A stretch of 64,000 bases of DNA from Diaphorobacter sp. HDW4B (GTDB taxonomy: Bacteria > Pseudomonadota > Gammaproteobacteria > Burkholderiales > Burkholderiaceae_C): positions 4,152,001 to 4,216,000 of the forward strand of contig NZ_CP049905.1 of NCBI RefSeq assembly GCF_011305535.1, written 5' to 3'. Position numbers and translations under genes: made by a program. Positions within the stretch are counted from its first letter, which is position 1; every line of letters begins with the position of its first letter. Shown in pieces: positions 1 through 9,444 of the stretch. A model generated the notes under the pieces. That model made no database searches. It saw only the letters and a list, made by a program, of their open reading frames with translations, and was not told where the DNA came from.

Positions 1-26
1 ACGATCTGATGGGCGCTCAGGCCTGA
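1..26 (+). CDS. tig: trigger factor, last codons (partial)
   Basis: Reading from base 3 gives Asp-Leu-Met-Gly-Ala-Gln-Ala and a TGA stop at 24-26. The short acidic/alanine tail and the position directly upstream of clpP-clpX-lon fit the C-terminus of trigger factor, the ribosome-bound peptidyl-prolyl isomerase and chaperone that precedes clpP in most Proteobacteria. Only seven residues are visible, so the call rests mainly on gene order. Confidence 0.6.
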
Positions 27-81
27 TTCTTTCAGGACGTGCCTGACTTGCCGCTATGATGGTTGGTGAGTCAAAGCCATG

Positions 82-120
82 AATGGGGCTTGTACTTTGC
101 TGTGCAAGCCCCATTTCATT
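82..120 (+). terminator. hairpin terminator of tig
   Basis: A perfect 11-bp inverted repeat (82-92 against 105-115) with a 12-nt loop is followed by a T-rich stretch. It lies 55 bases after the tig stop and fits a rho-independent terminator. Its 3' arm also contains the -10 element of a sigma-32-like promoter (separate entry). Confidence 0.7.
89..116 (+). promoter_or_regulatory. sigma-32-like heat-shock promoter of clpP
   Basis: CTTGTAC (89-95), a 13-nt spacer and CCCCATTT (109-116) match the known RpoH consensus CTTGAAA-N13-15-CCCCATNT closely. The implied start is near 123, giving a 5' leader of about 105 nt to the clpP ATG. ClpP is a classical heat-shock protease, so the location is appropriate. 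The promoter lies inside the tig terminator hairpin. Confidence 0.65.
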
Positions 121-228
121 TCTGGTGACCTGAATGGGTGGTGTGTTGGCCGAGTTCCAAGGAGCTCTCCGCCTGCCGATTCGGGACGGTTTGTACAAAT
201 TTCGTACGGTATCTCTCTGGAGTAATAC

Positions 229-837
229 ATGAGTGCACTGGAAACACAGGCCTTGGGCATGGTTCCCATGGTCATCGAGCAGTCGGGTCGTGGCGAGCGT
301 TCCTACGACATCTACTCGCGTCTGCTCAAGGAGCGCGTGATTTTCCTGGTGGGCGAGGTCAACGACCAGACCGCCAACCTCGTCGTGGCGCAGTTGCTGT
401 TCCTCGAGAGCGAAAATCCCGACAAGGACATTTCGTTCTACATCAACTCCCCCGGCGGCAGTGTGACGGCCGGCATGGCGATCTACGACACCATGCAGTT
501 CATCAAGCCCGACGTGTCCACGCTGTGCTGCGGCTTCGCGGCGAGCATGGGTGCCTTCCTGTTGGCGGCCGGTGCCAAGGGCAAGCGTTTCTCGCTGCCC
601 AACTCCAAGATCATGATCCACCAGGTTCTGGGTGGCGCTCGCGGTCAGGCAACCGACATCGAAATCCATGCGCGCGACATTCTTCGCACCAAGGAACAGA
701 TGAACCGCATTCTGGCGGAGCGCACCGGTCAGCCCTATGAAAAGGTCAAGGCCGACACCGAGCGCGACTACTTCATGACGGCTCCGGAAGCCAAGGAATA
801 TGGCCTCGTGGACGAGGTCATCTCCAAGCGTCCTTGA
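229..837 (+). CDS. clpP: ATP-dependent Clp protease proteolytic subunit
   Basis: ClpP is the cytoplasmic serine peptidase that forms a double heptameric barrel and degrades substrates unfolded and fed in by ClpX or ClpA. At 202 residues it is of normal length. The catalytic triad is visible as Ser106 (in GFAASMGAF), His131 (in [13 protein letters not shown]) and Asp180 (in TERD). An SD-like GGAG sits just before the ATG at 229. It is followed 187 bases later by clpX, its unfoldase partner, and is preceded by a sigma-32-like promoter. Confidence 0.98.
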   Translation: MSALETQALGMVPMVIEQSGRGERSYDIYSRLLKERVIFLVGEVNDQTANLVVAQLLFLESENPDKDISFYINSPGGSVTAGMAIYDTMQFIKPDVSTLCCGFAASMGAFLLAAGAKGKRFSLPNSKIMIHQVLGGARGQATDIEIHARDILRTKEQMNRILAERTGQPYEKVKADTERDYFMTAPEAKEYGLVDEVISKRP

Positions 838-1024
838 TGGATGTAGGCGCCCACTGTGGTGCCGCAGTCACGCAAGGCATGGCGCTTTCTCTGATGCCAC
901 TGTCAAGAATGGTGATTTCGACCGGTTTTTTGCCGCAAGAAAACCCATAAAAGGCATCAGGTGAAGCGCCGTTTTTTATTTCGTTATCATCAGACTACGT
1001 TCCTTGTCATAAGGCATTGTTTCC

Positions 1025-2290
1025 ATGGCCGAGAAAAAAGGCTCTTCCAGCGAAAAAAACCTCTATTGCACCTTCTGCGGCAAAAGCCAGCACGAGGTGA
1101 AGAAGTTGATCGCCGGTCCGTCTGTGTTTATTTGCGACGAGTGCATTGATCTGTGCAACGAGATCATCCGTGACGAACCGCAGGCGAGCGACAACGCTCG
1201 CGAAGGTCGCGGCGATCTGCCTGCGCCCGCAGAAATCAAGTCCAATCTCGACAATTACGTGATTGGTCAGGAGAAGGCCAAGCGCACGCTCGCCGTGGCC
1301 GTCTACAACCACTACAAGCGTCTGCGTCACAAGGACCGCGCCGGCAAGGATGACATCGAGCTCGCCAAGAGCAATATCCTGCTGATCGGCCCGACCGGCT
1401 CCGGCAAGACGCTGCTTGCACAAACGCTCGCACGCCAGCTCGACGTTCCGTTCGTGATGGCCGATGCCACCACGCTGACCGAAGCAGGGTATGTGGGTGA
1501 AGACGTCGAGAACATCGTCCAGAAGCTGCTGCAAAGCTGCAACTACGATGTGGAGCGCGCTCAGCGCGGCATCGTCTACATCGACGAAATCGACAAGATC
1601 TCGCGCAAGTCGGACAACCCCAGCATCACCCGCGACGTGTCGGGCGAGGGTGTGCAGCAGGCGCTGCTCAAGCTCATCGAAGGCACGATGGCGAGCGTTC
1701 CACCGCAAGGCGGCCGCAAGCACCCGAACCAGGACTTCCTGCAGATCGACACGACCAACATCCTGTTCATCTGTGGCGGTGCGTTCGCCGGTCTCGAGAA
1801 GGTGATCGAGAACCGCACGGAAGCGTCCGGCATCGGCTTCGGCGCGACGGTCAAGAGCAAGAAGCAGCGTTCGGTCTCCGAGGTGTTCCAGGAAATCGAG
1901 CCCGAAGATCTGATCAAGTTCGGTCTGATTCCCGAGCTGGTCGGCCGTATGCCCGTCGTCACGTCGCTGGCTGAACTGAGCGAAGACGCGCTGGTGCAGA
2001 TCCTGACCGAGCCCAAGAACGCGCTGGTCAAGCAGTACAGCAAGCTGCTGGCGATGGAAGGCGTGGACCTCGAAATCCGCCCCGCCGCGCTCAAGGCGAT
2101 TGCCCGCAAGGCGCTGGCCCGCAAGACCGGCGCTCGCGGTCTGCGTTCGATCATGGAGCAGGCGCTGATCGGCACCATGTTCGATCTGCCGACCACCGAC
2201 AACGTGGAAAAAGTCGTTGTGGACGAATCCACCATCGAAGAAGACCAGTCTCCGCTGCTCGTGTACCGCGAAGCCGCCAAGACGGCCTGA
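1025..2290 (+). CDS. clpX: Clp protease ATP-binding subunit ClpX
   Basis: ClpX is the hexameric AAA+ unfoldase that recognises tagged substrates (for example ssrA-tagged proteins) and threads them into ClpP. The N-terminal zinc-binding domain has Cys15, Cys18, Cys37 and Cys40. Walker A is GPTGSGKT (residues 122-129) and Walker B is IVYIDEID (183-190). At 421 residues it is of typical length. It sits between clpP and lon, the standard order for this protease cluster. Confidence 0.98.
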   Translation: MAEKKGSSSEKNLYCTFCGKSQHEVKKLIAGPSVFICDECIDLCNEIIRDEPQASDNAREGRGDLPAPAEIKSNLDNYVIGQEKAKRTLAVAVYNHYKRLRHKDRAGKDDIELAKSNILLIGPTGSGKTLLAQTLARQLDVPFVMADATTLTEAGYVGEDVENIVQKLLQSCNYDVERAQRGIVYIDEIDKISRKSDNPSITRDVSGEGVQQALLKLIEGTMASVPPQGGRKHPNQDFLQIDTTNILFICGGAFAGLEKVIENRTEASGIGFGATVKSKKQRSVSEVFQEIEPEDLIKFGLIPELVGRMPVVTSLAELSEDALVQILTEPKNALVKQYSKLLAMEGVDLEIRPAALKAIARKALARKTGARGLRSIMEQALIGTMFDLPTTDNVEKVVVDESTIEEDQSPLLVYREAAKTA

Positions 2291-2443
2291 CCCAGGACGT
2301 TTCTTTCGGCAAGACGTTTGATTTGACTGTCGCCCCGTTGGCAAGCGCAGTCAGAGACCGTAATCCACCGTGACCCTTGTGGCACGGTGGGTTGAAAAAT
2401 TGACCCGCGGCCTCAACTCCAGGGTGCTATTAAAGGATTTTGA

Positions 2444-4888
2444 ATGTCCGGAAACACTCCATTGCCCGCAACCCCCATTGATCTGCCGCTGCTCCCGCTT
2501 CGGGATGTCGTGGTGTTCCCGCACATGGTCATTCCATTGTTCGTGGGTCGCCCCAAGAGCATCAAGGCGCTGGAATTGGCCATGGATGCGGATCGCCGCA
2601 TCATGCTGGTCGCGCAGAAAACCGCCGCCAAGGACGAGCCTTCCGTCGAAGACATGTTCGAGGTCGGCTGCGTATCCACCATCCTGCAGATGCTGAAGCT
2701 GCCCGACGGTACCGTGAAGGTGCTGGTCGAGGGCCAGCAGCGCGCCAAGGTGGAATCGATCAACGACGCGGAAACCCATTTCCTCGCGAGCGTCACGCCG
2801 ATGGAAACGCCCACCGTGGACGATCCGAAGTCGAGCGAGATCGAGGCCCTGCGCCGTGCCGTGATGCAGCAGTTTGACCAGTACGTCAAGCTCAACAAGA
2901 AGATTCCTTCGGAGATCCTCACGTCGATCTCCAGCATCGACGATGCCGGTCGTCTGGCTGACACCATCGCCGCGCATCTACCGCTCAAGCTCGAGAACAA
3001 GCAGCTCGTGCTCGACATGGCCGATGTGAAGGGGCGCCTCGAAAACCTGTTTGAACAGCTTGAACGCGAAGTCGACATCCTGAACGTCGACAAGCGCATC
3101 CGTGGCCGCGTCAAGCGCCAGATGGAAAAGAACCAGCGCGACTTCTATCTGAACGAGCAGGTCAAGGCCATCCAGAAGGAACTCGGTGAAGGCGAAGAAG
3201 GTGCTGACATCGAGGAGATCGAGAAGAAGATCAAGGCCGCTCGCATGCCTCAAGAGGCGCGCAAGAAGGCCGAGGGCGAGCTGAAAAAGCTCAAGCTCAT
3301 GTCGCCCATGTCCGCCGAAGCGACCGTGGTGCGCAACTACATCGACGTGCTTACCGGCCTGCCGTGGAGCAAGAAGACCAAGATCAAGCACGACCTGCAA
3401 TTCGCGGAAGACGTGCTGAACGAGGACCACTACGGCCTCGAAAAAGTCAAGGACCGCATTCTTGAGTATCTTGCTGTGCAGCAACGCGTGGACAAGGTCA
3501 AGGCACCGATTCTCTGCCTTGTCGGCCCACCAGGCGTGGGCAAGACCTCGCTCGGCCAGTCGATCGCCAAGGCCACGGGTCGCAAGTACGTGCGCATGGC
3601 GCTCGGTGGCATGCGTGACGAAGCCGAGATTCGCGGTCATCGCCGCACCTACATCGGCGCGATGCCGGGCAAGGTGCTGCAGAGCCTGAACAAGGCCGGC
3701 ACGCGCAATCCGCTGTTCCTGCTCGACGAAATCGACAAGCTGGGCATGGATTTCCGTGGCGATCCGTCGTCGGCCCTGTTGGAAGTGCTCGACCCCGAGC
3801 AGAACAACAAGTTCGGCGATCACTATGTGGAAGTGGACTTCGATCTGTCGGACGTGATGTTCGTGGCGACGTCCAATTCGATGAACATTCCGCCCGCGCT
3901 GCTCGATCGCATGGAAGTCATCCGCCTTGCCGGTTACACGGAAGACGAGAAGACCAACATCGCGATGAAGTATCTGCTGCCCAAGCAGATGCAGAACAAC
4001 GGTCTGAAGACTGAAGAACTCGAAGTGCAGGAAAGCGCCGTGCGCGACATCGTGCGCTACTACACACGCGAAGCGGGTGTGCGTTCGCTGGAGCGCGAGA
4101 TCTCCAAGGTCTGCCGCAAGGTGGTCAAGCAGTTGCTGCTCAAGCAGGTGACTCCGCAGGTCAAGGTGACGGGCGACAATCTGGCCGAGTACCTGGGTGT
4201 GCGCAAGTTCACCTATGGCCATGCCGAGAAGGAAGACCAGGTCGGTCAGGTCGTTGGTCTGGCGTGGACGGAAGTGGGCGGCGATCTGCTGACCATCGAA
4301 GTCGCGACCATGCCCGGCAAGGGCGGCGTCACGCGCACCGGTTCGCTGGGAGACGTGATGAAGGAATCCGTCGAGGCCGCTCGCACCGTGGTGCGCAGCC
4401 GTGCCCATCGTCTGGGCATCAAGGATCAGGTGTTCGAGAAGCGCGACATTCACATCCATGTGCCGGACGGTGCCACGCCCAAGGACGGTCCGAGCGCGGG
4501 TGCAGCGATGACGACGGCCATGGTGTCGGCTCTCACGGGCATTCCAGTGCGCGCAGATGTCGCCATGACGGGTGAAATCACCCTGCGTGGTGAAGTCACT
4601 GCCATCGGTGGTCTGAAGGAAAAGCTGTTGGCCGCACTGCGCGGTGGCATCAAGACGGTGCTGATCCCTGAAGAGAACGTCAAGGATCTGCAGGAGATTC
4701 CGGACAACGTGAAGAGCGGTCTGGAGATCGTGCCGGTCAAGTGGATCGACAAGGTGCTGGAAGTGGCGCTGGTTCGCCAGCCGGTTCCGCTGACCGATGA
4801 AGAGATAGCTGCAGCCAATGCGGCAGCGGCTGCTGCTCCGGCGGCACCTGCTGCACCTGCGGCGGATGCAGGCTCGGTCAAGCACTGA
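2444..4888 (+). CDS. lon: ATP-dependent protease Lon
   Basis: Lon is a cytoplasmic homo-hexameric AAA+ serine protease for misfolded and regulatory proteins. The order is an N-terminal substrate domain (about 10-210), a coiled region, an AAA+ domain with Walker A GPPGVGKT near residue 361, and a C-terminal protease domain with the Ser-Lys dyad at Ser684 (DGPSAGAA) and about Lys727. An AAAGGA ribosome site precedes the ATG. The C-terminus carries an Ala/Pro-rich extension of about 25 residues beyond the protease fold, which is probably unstructured. Confidence 0.98.
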   Translation: MSGNTPLPATPIDLPLLPLRDVVVFPHMVIPLFVGRPKSIKALELAMDADRRIMLVAQKTAAKDEPSVEDMFEVGCVSTILQMLKLPDGTVKVLVEGQQRAKVESINDAETHFLASVTPMETPTVDDPKSSEIEALRRAVMQQFDQYVKLNKKIPSEILTSISSIDDAGRLADTIAAHLPLKLENKQLVLDMADVKGRLENLFEQLEREVDILNVDKRIRGRVKRQMEKNQRDFYLNEQVKAIQKELGEGEEGADIEEIEKKIKAARMPQEARKKAEGELKKLKLMSPMSAEATVVRNYIDVLTGLPWSKKTKIKHDLQFAEDVLNEDHYGLEKVKDRILEYLAVQQRVDKVKAPILCLVGPPGVGKTSLGQSIAKATGRKYVRMALGGMRDEAEIRGHRRTYIGAMPGKVLQSLNKAGTRNPLFLLDEIDKLGMDFRGDPSSALLEVLDPEQNNKFGDHYVEVDFDLSDVMFVATSNSMNIPPALLDRMEVIRLAGYTEDEKTNIAMKYLLPKQMQNNGLKTEELEVQESAVRDIVRYYTREAGVRSLEREISKVCRKVVKQLLLKQVTPQVKVTGDNLAEYLGVRKFTYGHAEKEDQVGQVVGLAWTEVGGDLLTIEVATMPGKGGVTRTGSLGDVMKESVEAARTVVRSRAHRLGIKDQVFEKRDIHIHVPDGATPKDGPSAGAAMTTAMVSALTGIPVRADVAMTGEITLRGEVTAIGGLKEKLLAALRGGIKTVLIPEENVKDLQEIPDNVKSGLEIVPVKWIDKVLEVALVRQPVPLTDEEIAAANAAAAAAPAAPAAPAADAGSVKH

Positions 4889-5070
4889 TCGCGCTTGAAA
4901 TTGAAAGAAACCTGCGCTGAGCGGTGGAGGAGGTCGTGATGGCCTTCTTTGCCACTTCGGTGCAGATTTTTTTGAAAATTGGCGTGCTTTTGGCTGACGG
5001 CTCGGAAATCTAGGATACAATTCGTTCAACGCAGCAAACACAGTGTATACTGTGAGGCTTCAAGAAATTC

Positions 5071-5146
5071 GCGGGAATAGCTCAGTTGGTAGAGCGATAC
5101 CTTGCCAAGGTATAGGTCGACGGTTCGAGCCCGTTTTCCCGCTCCA
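5071..5146 (+). tRNA. tRNA-Gly (anticodon GCC), copy 1
   Basis: A 76-nt cloverleaf with a 7-bp acceptor stem (GCGGGAA with TTCCCGC), anticodon loop TTGCCAA (GCC at 5104-5106) and encoded CCA. It differs from the two later Gly copies at one T-loop base (G instead of A after TTCGA). A TATACT -10-like hexamer lies at 5046-5051, suggesting its own promoter downstream of lon. Confidence 0.97.
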
Positions 5147-5195
5147 GATAATGGCAGTTTGATCGGTGGATCAGGCAGCTGTTTGAAGAGATCAA

Positions 5196-5269
5196 GGCGC
5201 GATAGCAAATCGGTTATGCCCCGGATTGCAAATCCGGTTAGACCAGTTCGACTCTGGTTCGCGCCTCCA
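5196..5269 (+). tRNA. tRNA-Cys (anticodon GCA)
   Basis: A 74-nt cloverleaf with acceptor GGCGCGA paired with TCGCGCC, anticodon loop TTGCAAA (GCA at 5228-5230) and encoded CCA. It lies 49 bases after the first tRNA-Gly, so the two are probably co-transcribed. A strong terminator follows. Confidence 0.97.
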
Positions 5270-5279
5270 AGACAGCTTC

Positions 5280-5318
5280 AAGCCCTGCAGGCAATCGACT
5301 TGCAGGGCTTTGTTTTTC
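5280..5318 (+). terminator. terminator after tRNA-Cys
   Basis: A 10-bp stem (AAGCCCTGCA with TGCAGGGCTT) around an 11-nt loop, followed by TGTTTTTC. It separates the Gly-Cys pair from the next tRNA-Gly transcript. Confidence 0.85.
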
Positions 5319-5471
5319 AAGAGTTGTGTTTGGACGCACTGGTGCAGAAAGCCGTCACAGGCACTGTCAAACGCGGGTTTCGGAGGTTGTTGAAGAAAAT
5401 TTGACAACTTCTCTGGATGACGAAATTTTCGTTGTAGAATTCAAGTCTTCGCTGATGAAGCGAGGCAAAAT

Positions 5472-5547
5472 GCGGGAATAGCTCAGTTGGTAGAGCGATA
5501 CCTTGCCAAGGTATAGGTCGACGGTTCGAACCCGTTTTCCCGCTCCA
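5472..5547 (+). tRNA. tRNA-Gly (anticodon GCC), copy 2
   Basis: Same structure as copy 1, with A at the variable T-loop position. A TAGAAT -10-like hexamer (5435-5440), followed by AAGTCTTCG, recurs almost unchanged upstream of copy 3. That suggests the two transcription units arose by duplication including their promoter. Confidence 0.97.
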
Positions 5548-5678
5548 GATTTTCTGGTCTGGTGCAGAGATGCAGAAGGCCAGCGTTGCTGGAGGTGCGT
5601 TTCAGAGTTATCTGAGCCGCATGAAGGCGATAAAAGTGATAGAATTGAAGTCTTCGGTTCGCAAGGATTGAAGAAAAT

Positions 5679-5754
5679 GCGGGAATAGCTCAGTTGGTAG
5701 AGCGATACCTTGCCAAGGTATAGGTCGACGGTTCGAACCCGTTTTCCCGCTCCA
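5679..5754 (+). tRNA. tRNA-Gly (anticodon GCC), copy 3
   Basis: Identical to copy 2 over 76 nt. The upstream TAGAATTGAAGTCTTCG resembles the sequence before copy 2. The transcript ends in a strong terminator 10 bases downstream. Confidence 0.97.
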
Positions 5755-5763
5755 AATCCCAAA

Positions 5764-5790
5764 GGGAAGCCCAAAAGGCTTCCCTTTTTT
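5764..5790 (+). terminator. terminator after tRNA-Gly copy 3
   Basis: GGGAAGCC pairs with GGCTTCCC around a CAAAA loop, followed by six T residues. Confidence 0.92.
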
Positions 5791-5906
5791 GTTGTTGAGG
5801 CGCGTGCAACATCGATGAACGCGTCATACCGATCTAGACACTAGAGTCTGGTACTTGGACCCAAGCCCCGCGCAATGCGGTAAGCTGACCTCCTTGTGCA
5901 TCAGGC

Positions 5907-5998
5907 GCCTCGATGGTGAAATTGGTAGACACTGCGGACTTAAAATCCGCCGCTTCCGTAAAAGGGGCGTGCCGGTTCGACCCCGGCTCGAGGCACCA
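5907..5998 (+). tRNA. tRNA-Leu (anticodon UAA)
   Basis: A 92-nt class II tRNA with acceptor GCCTCGA paired with TCGAGGC, anticodon loop CTTAAAA (TAA at 5941-5943), a long variable arm and ACCA end. It ends three bases before the next start codon, so the downstream gene probably shares its transcript. Confidence 0.97.
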
Positions 5999-6001
5999 GT
6001 A

Positions 6002-6658
6002 ATGAATCCGTTCAATATGTCAAACTACAACGCACCCTTCGAAATCCATGTCCACGGTCAGGTGCAGTTGCGCAGCGATGTCGATTTCGATCAGCTGCAG
6101 GAAGCTCTGACTCCCTTGTGGAAGTACGCTGGCGCCCGCTCTCTGGCTGCTGGTGCCGCAAGCGCTTACGAAGAAGAACCTGGTATCCAGTTCGATCCCA
6201 AGGCGCATGTGCTCCAGATGTGCTGGACCGTGCGTGGCGACGAGGATTTCCGTCAGTCGCTCGACGAAATGTGCATGGGCCTGAACGAACTGGCCGAGCA
6301 GGGCGCTGCCATCGAGGTGACGTTCTACGATGCCGAGTTCGATGATGAAGACGGCGACGAGCCACCGGAAGGCGCGGAAGCCCGCGACGACTTCGTGATG
6401 CTGTTCGTTGGCCCGACGCCTGCGGCCATCATGCAGGTGCAGCGCGATCTGCTGGTGCAGGATGTCATCAACATGATGGAGCGCCACTTCGACGCCTCCG
6501 AGCTGGCTGGTGTGGTGGGTGAGATCGACAAGCTGTTCAATCAGCGTTTCGATGATCTGGTGAACTCGCTCGAAATCGGCAAGCCTCCGCGCGGAGCAGG
6601 CGGTTCGGGCAGCGGTGGTCATGGCGGCGGTGGTCGTCGTCCGCGTCACCTGCACTGA
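6002..6658 (+). CDS. conserved hypothetical protein
   Basis: A 218-residue acidic protein starting at the ATG at 6002, three bases after tRNA-Leu; a second in-frame ATG at 6017 is possible. It has no signal peptide or membrane segment. The C-terminus (from about residue 195) is a low-complexity tail rich in Gly, Ser, His and Arg. I do not recognise a functional family. The start inside the tRNA-Leu transcript implies that tRNA processing leaves an mRNA with almost no leader. Confidence 0.8.
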   Translation: MNPFNMSNYNAPFEIHVHGQVQLRSDVDFDQLQEALTPLWKYAGARSLAAGAASAYEEEPGIQFDPKAHVLQMCWTVRGDEDFRQSLDEMCMGLNELAEQGAAIEVTFYDAEFDDEDGDEPPEGAEARDDFVMLFVGPTPAAIMQVQRDLLVQDVINMMERHFDASELAGVVGEIDKLFNQRFDDLVNSLEIGKPPRGAGGSGSGGHGGGGRRPRHLH

Positions 6659-6737
6659 TCATCATCTTCGTTTTTTGCTTTTCCAAAGCCCGCCGGTTCG
6701 CGCCGAGCGGGCTTTGATCTGATTGCCTGCTGCAACC

Positions 6738-7286
6738 ATGGCCTCGAACGCCAATCCTTTGCTCGCCAACACCGATCTGCCTTATCTGGGTGGCTATTCG
6801 CCCACGCTCAAGGGGCAGGCGCGTGCCTTGCTCGATCAGGGCAAGCTGGGCGATCTGCTGGCGCGCAAGTACCGCAGCGCGCACCAGGTGCGCAGCGACA
6901 AGGCGCTCTACGACTTCACGCAGGAGTACAAGCAGCGCTATCTGCGCAATGCAGGCACGATCAACAAGGTGCTGTTCGACAACAAGATCCATGTGGTGCG
7001 TCATGCGCTCGGTCTGCACACCAGCATGTCGCGTGTGCAGGGCGGAAAGCTCGCGGCCAAGCATGAGATTCGTGTGGCCTCGTTTTTTCGCCAGGGACCG
7101 GAAGAGTTTCTGCGCATGATCGTCGTGCATGAACTGGCGCATCTGCGCGAGAAAGACCACGACAAGCCTTTCTACCAACTGTGCACGCACATGGAGCCGG
7201 AGTACCACCAGTTCGAGCTGGACACACGGCTGTATCTCACCTATCTGGACAACGGCGGCGATCCGCTGTGGGACGGCAGCAACTGA
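6738..7286 (+). CDS. YgjP-type M48-like metallopeptidase domain protein
   Basis: A 182-residue protein with HELAHLREKDHDKPFY: the HELAH zinc motif is at residues 131-135 and a third histidine at 141, as in the DUF45/YgjP (WLM-like) metallopeptidase family. The likely substrate is unknown. The ATG at 6738 was chosen over the TTG at 6723. A hairpin (AAAGCCCG with CGGGCTTT, about 6681-6717) lies between it and the upstream gene but lacks a clear T tract. Confidence 0.88.
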   Translation: MASNANPLLANTDLPYLGGYSPTLKGQARALLDQGKLGDLLARKYRSAHQVRSDKALYDFTQEYKQRYLRNAGTINKVLFDNKIHVVRHALGLHTSMSRVQGGKLAAKHEIRVASFFRQGPEEFLRMIVVHELAHLREKDHDKPFYQLCTHMEPEYHQFELDTRLYLTYLDNGGDPLWDGSN

Positions 7287-7301
7287 GCGCTTGTGATGCG
7301 C

Positions 7302-8162
7302 TCAGGCAGGCAATGCCGAGCAGTGCTCCGGCCCGAGATGGAGCCAGCGTTCAGCCGCTGCTTGCAGTGCACTCAGTCGGCCCGTCGTGTACAGATGCAG
7401 GCCGCCCGCTGGTGCTGATTCGCCAGTCTCATCTGCCAGCGTGTTGCGCTGAACAAGGATGCGGCGCGTCTGCCGTGCAACCGGTGCACCCGTGTCGATG
7501 ATGTGCACATCGGGCCCGATCAATTGGCGCAATTCGTCCTTGATGAACACGTAGTGCGTGCAGCCGAGCACCAGCGTGTCGATGTCTCCGGTGCGCACGC
7601 CAAAGCTGCCCAGCGCACCGGTGTAGCGGTCGCAGAGTTGACGGATTTCTGTGATGGAGGGGCCGGTCGTGGCGTCTTCTTCGACGCTGCGCTCGATGGC
7701 GCGCACCAGTCCGTCGCAGGGTTGCGAGCGAAACTCGGTTCCGTCAGAGAACGCCTGGCGCAGTTGCTCGAAGCGCGCGCTCTGTACCGTACCGCGTGTG
7801 GCGATCACGCCGACCCGATGCGTCTGGCTGCTGCTGGCGGCAGGCTTGAGCGCGGGCTCGACACCAATCACCGGAAGGTCGGGAAATGCACTGCGCAGTT
7901 CGGCAACAGCCGCCGTCGTGGCCGTGTTGCAGGCAACGACCAGCGCCTTGATATGGTGCTCGTCCTGCAGATAGCGCGCAATCGCCAGCGTGCGCTGCTT
8001 CACGAAGTCATCGCCGCGCTCGCCGTAGGGCGCATTGCCCGAATCGGCAAGGTAGACGAAATTTTCGTGAGGGAGTTCGCGGCGCAGTTCCTGCAAAACG
8101 CTCAGGCCACCAATGCCGCTGTCGAACACGCCGACGGGCGAGGCTGAATTATGTTGAGACAT
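7302..8162 (-). CDS. murI: glutamate racemase
   Basis: MurI converts L-glutamate to D-glutamate for peptidoglycan precursors by a two-base cysteine mechanism. The protein of 286 residues has both catalytic cysteines, Cys78 in VACNTATT and Cys201 in LGCTHYVF, and the N-terminal VGVFDSGIGGLSVL signature. It is convergent with the metallopeptidase gene and transcribed in the same direction as the TerB-like gene upstream of it. Confidence 0.96.
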   Translation of the reverse strand: MSQHNSASPVGVFDSGIGGLSVLQELRRELPHENFVYLADSGNAPYGERGDDFVKQRTLAIARYLQDEHHIKALVVACNTATTAAVAELRSAFPDLPVIGVEPALKPAASSSQTHRVGVIATRGTVQSARFEQLRQAFSDGTEFRSQPCDGLVRAIERSVEEDATTGPSITEIRQLCDRYTGALGSFGVRTGDIDTLVLGCTHYVFIKDELRQLIGPDVHIIDTGAPVARQTRRILVQRNTLADETGESAPAGGLHLYTTGRLSALQAAAERWLHLGPEHCSALPA

Positions 8163-8246
8163 GGCCGGATGAACTCCCGAAAGGCTTGGCTTACACTGGT
8201 GTGCGATTCAAGCGGCCATTGTCCTGCTTTTGCCGGAACTTTGCAG

Positions 8247-9347
8247 TCAGCGACCGCGCACCATGTCCATGATTTTCGCGGTGTTCAGGTTGCGTGCCAT
8301 GTCCTGCATCTGCGGTGCGTATTGCGACTGCAGCGCGCGACCGTCCTGCATGATGTGCTCGTAGGTGCTCTTGAGCATCTGCGTGCTGAGCGTGCGTCCA
8401 CCGGCGTAGTATTGATTGGCCACATGGCCGAGCGCGTAGGTCGACGCGAAGCTCATGCCGCTGCTCACCGCCTGGCGACCGACACCACCGAAGAGGCCGC
8501 CGCCGAGCACGCGGCTCAGCAGTTTGCGGCCCGCTTGTTCGAGGTATTGCGACGTCAGACCCACGCCGAGCGCGGCCAGCAGATCCTTGATGTGGCCCTT
8601 GTCGAGCTGGTAGCCGTAGGTCTCGCCGATCTGGTAGACAAGGCGCATCTGCAGCGGAATGATCGCGAGCGTGGACAGATTCTCCGGCAGCAGTTCGATC
8701 GCGCCGTTGACGATGGAGGCCTTGAGAATTTTGGCATCCATTTCCTGCGTGGACAGCGCGCTTTGTTTGCGCTCGGCATTGGCACTGCCAAGCGAATCCG
8801 CAGCCGTTGGATGCGGTGCGGTCTGTGTGCCCGGCATGACGGGATCGCCAATCACCACGGGTTCCAGAGCACCTTCCAGCGGCGCGTTGGCAATCACCTG
8901 CGCGTGTGTTTCCACGGCTTCTGCAGTCGCCACCGTGGCGGCTGCCGCAGCCCCTGCAGTGGCCGCAGCAGAGGCTGCAGATGAAGCGGGAGTGGCAGCG
9001 GGCGCAGAAGCTTCGTTCATGCCCAGCGCGGACTTGAGTTCAGCGAGAAATTGCGTTTCCTTGGCACTGGTCTGGCCGTCCGCATCGCAGACGCATACCG
9101 CCATTTCGTAGGCGAGCTGGCGGGACTGTTCATTGCTCAGTTGTGCGGCGACATGGGGCAACTGGATTCGGCGCAGCAGCACGTCCTGGTAGAGGCTCGG
9201 CAGATTGACATCCGCGTGCTGACCGAGTGCATCGGCCACCTGCTTGATCTGGTCGCGCTCGCGGTCGTGCTTGGCGTTGTCGGCATAGGCCGCCAGCAGA
9301 CAGATGCTCAGGATCGAGCGGACTTCTTCATTGGACATGTTGTTCAA
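8247..9347 (-). CDS. TerB-like / DUF697-like protein
   Basis: A 366-residue protein in two parts. The N-terminal 120 residues resemble the TerB tellurite-resistance fold, with acidic positions such as AADADNAKHDRE and VCDADGQTSAKE. An Ala-rich linker (about 125-160) is followed by a C-terminal segment (about 220-350) with the hydrophobic alpha-helical pattern of DUF697/YcjF-type domains (IPLQMRLVYQIGETYGY). TerB proteins are linked to membrane-stress responses. The biochemical role here is unknown. Confidence 0.75.
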   Translation of the reverse strand: MNNMSNEEVRSILSICLLAAYADNAKHDRERDQIKQVADALGQHADVNLPSLYQDVLLRRIQLPHVAAQLSNEQSRQLAYEMAVCVCDADGQTSAKETQFLAELKSALGMNEASAPAATPASSAASAAATAGAAAAATVATAEAVETHAQVIANAPLEGALEPVVIGDPVMPGTQTAPHPTAADSLGSANAERKQSALSTQEMDAKILKASIVNGAIELLPENLSTLAIIPLQMRLVYQIGETYGYQLDKGHIKDLLAALGVGLTSQYLEQAGRKLLSRVLGGGLFGGVGRQAVSSGMSFASTYALGHVANQYYAGGRTLSTQMLKSTYEHIMQDGRALQSQYAPQMQDMARNLNTAKIMDMVRGR

Positions 9348-9444
9348 AATGCGGCTCCTGTATGTCTGGAGAACGAGATGTGCGAGATCTACGAGATGCT
9401 TCGCAGTTTCGCCGAACGCGGCATTTCCGCAGCGGCTCAGGGGG

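Noticed and set aside
2978-5041. 687-codon - strand open frame opposite lon
   Set aside because: It is the antisense of a well-supported lon gene; the composition (His, Arg, Leu-rich) is typical of antisense frames in GC-rich DNA and no domain is visible.
5071-5754. Regularly repeated 76-nt units suggesting a CRISPR-like array
   Set aside because: The repeats fold as tRNA-Gly with correct anticodon and CCA, and spacing is irregular.
6681-6717. Terminator between the unknown protein and the metallopeptidase
   Set aside because: The stem is good but lacks a T tract on either strand in the right place, so I did not list it as a terminator.
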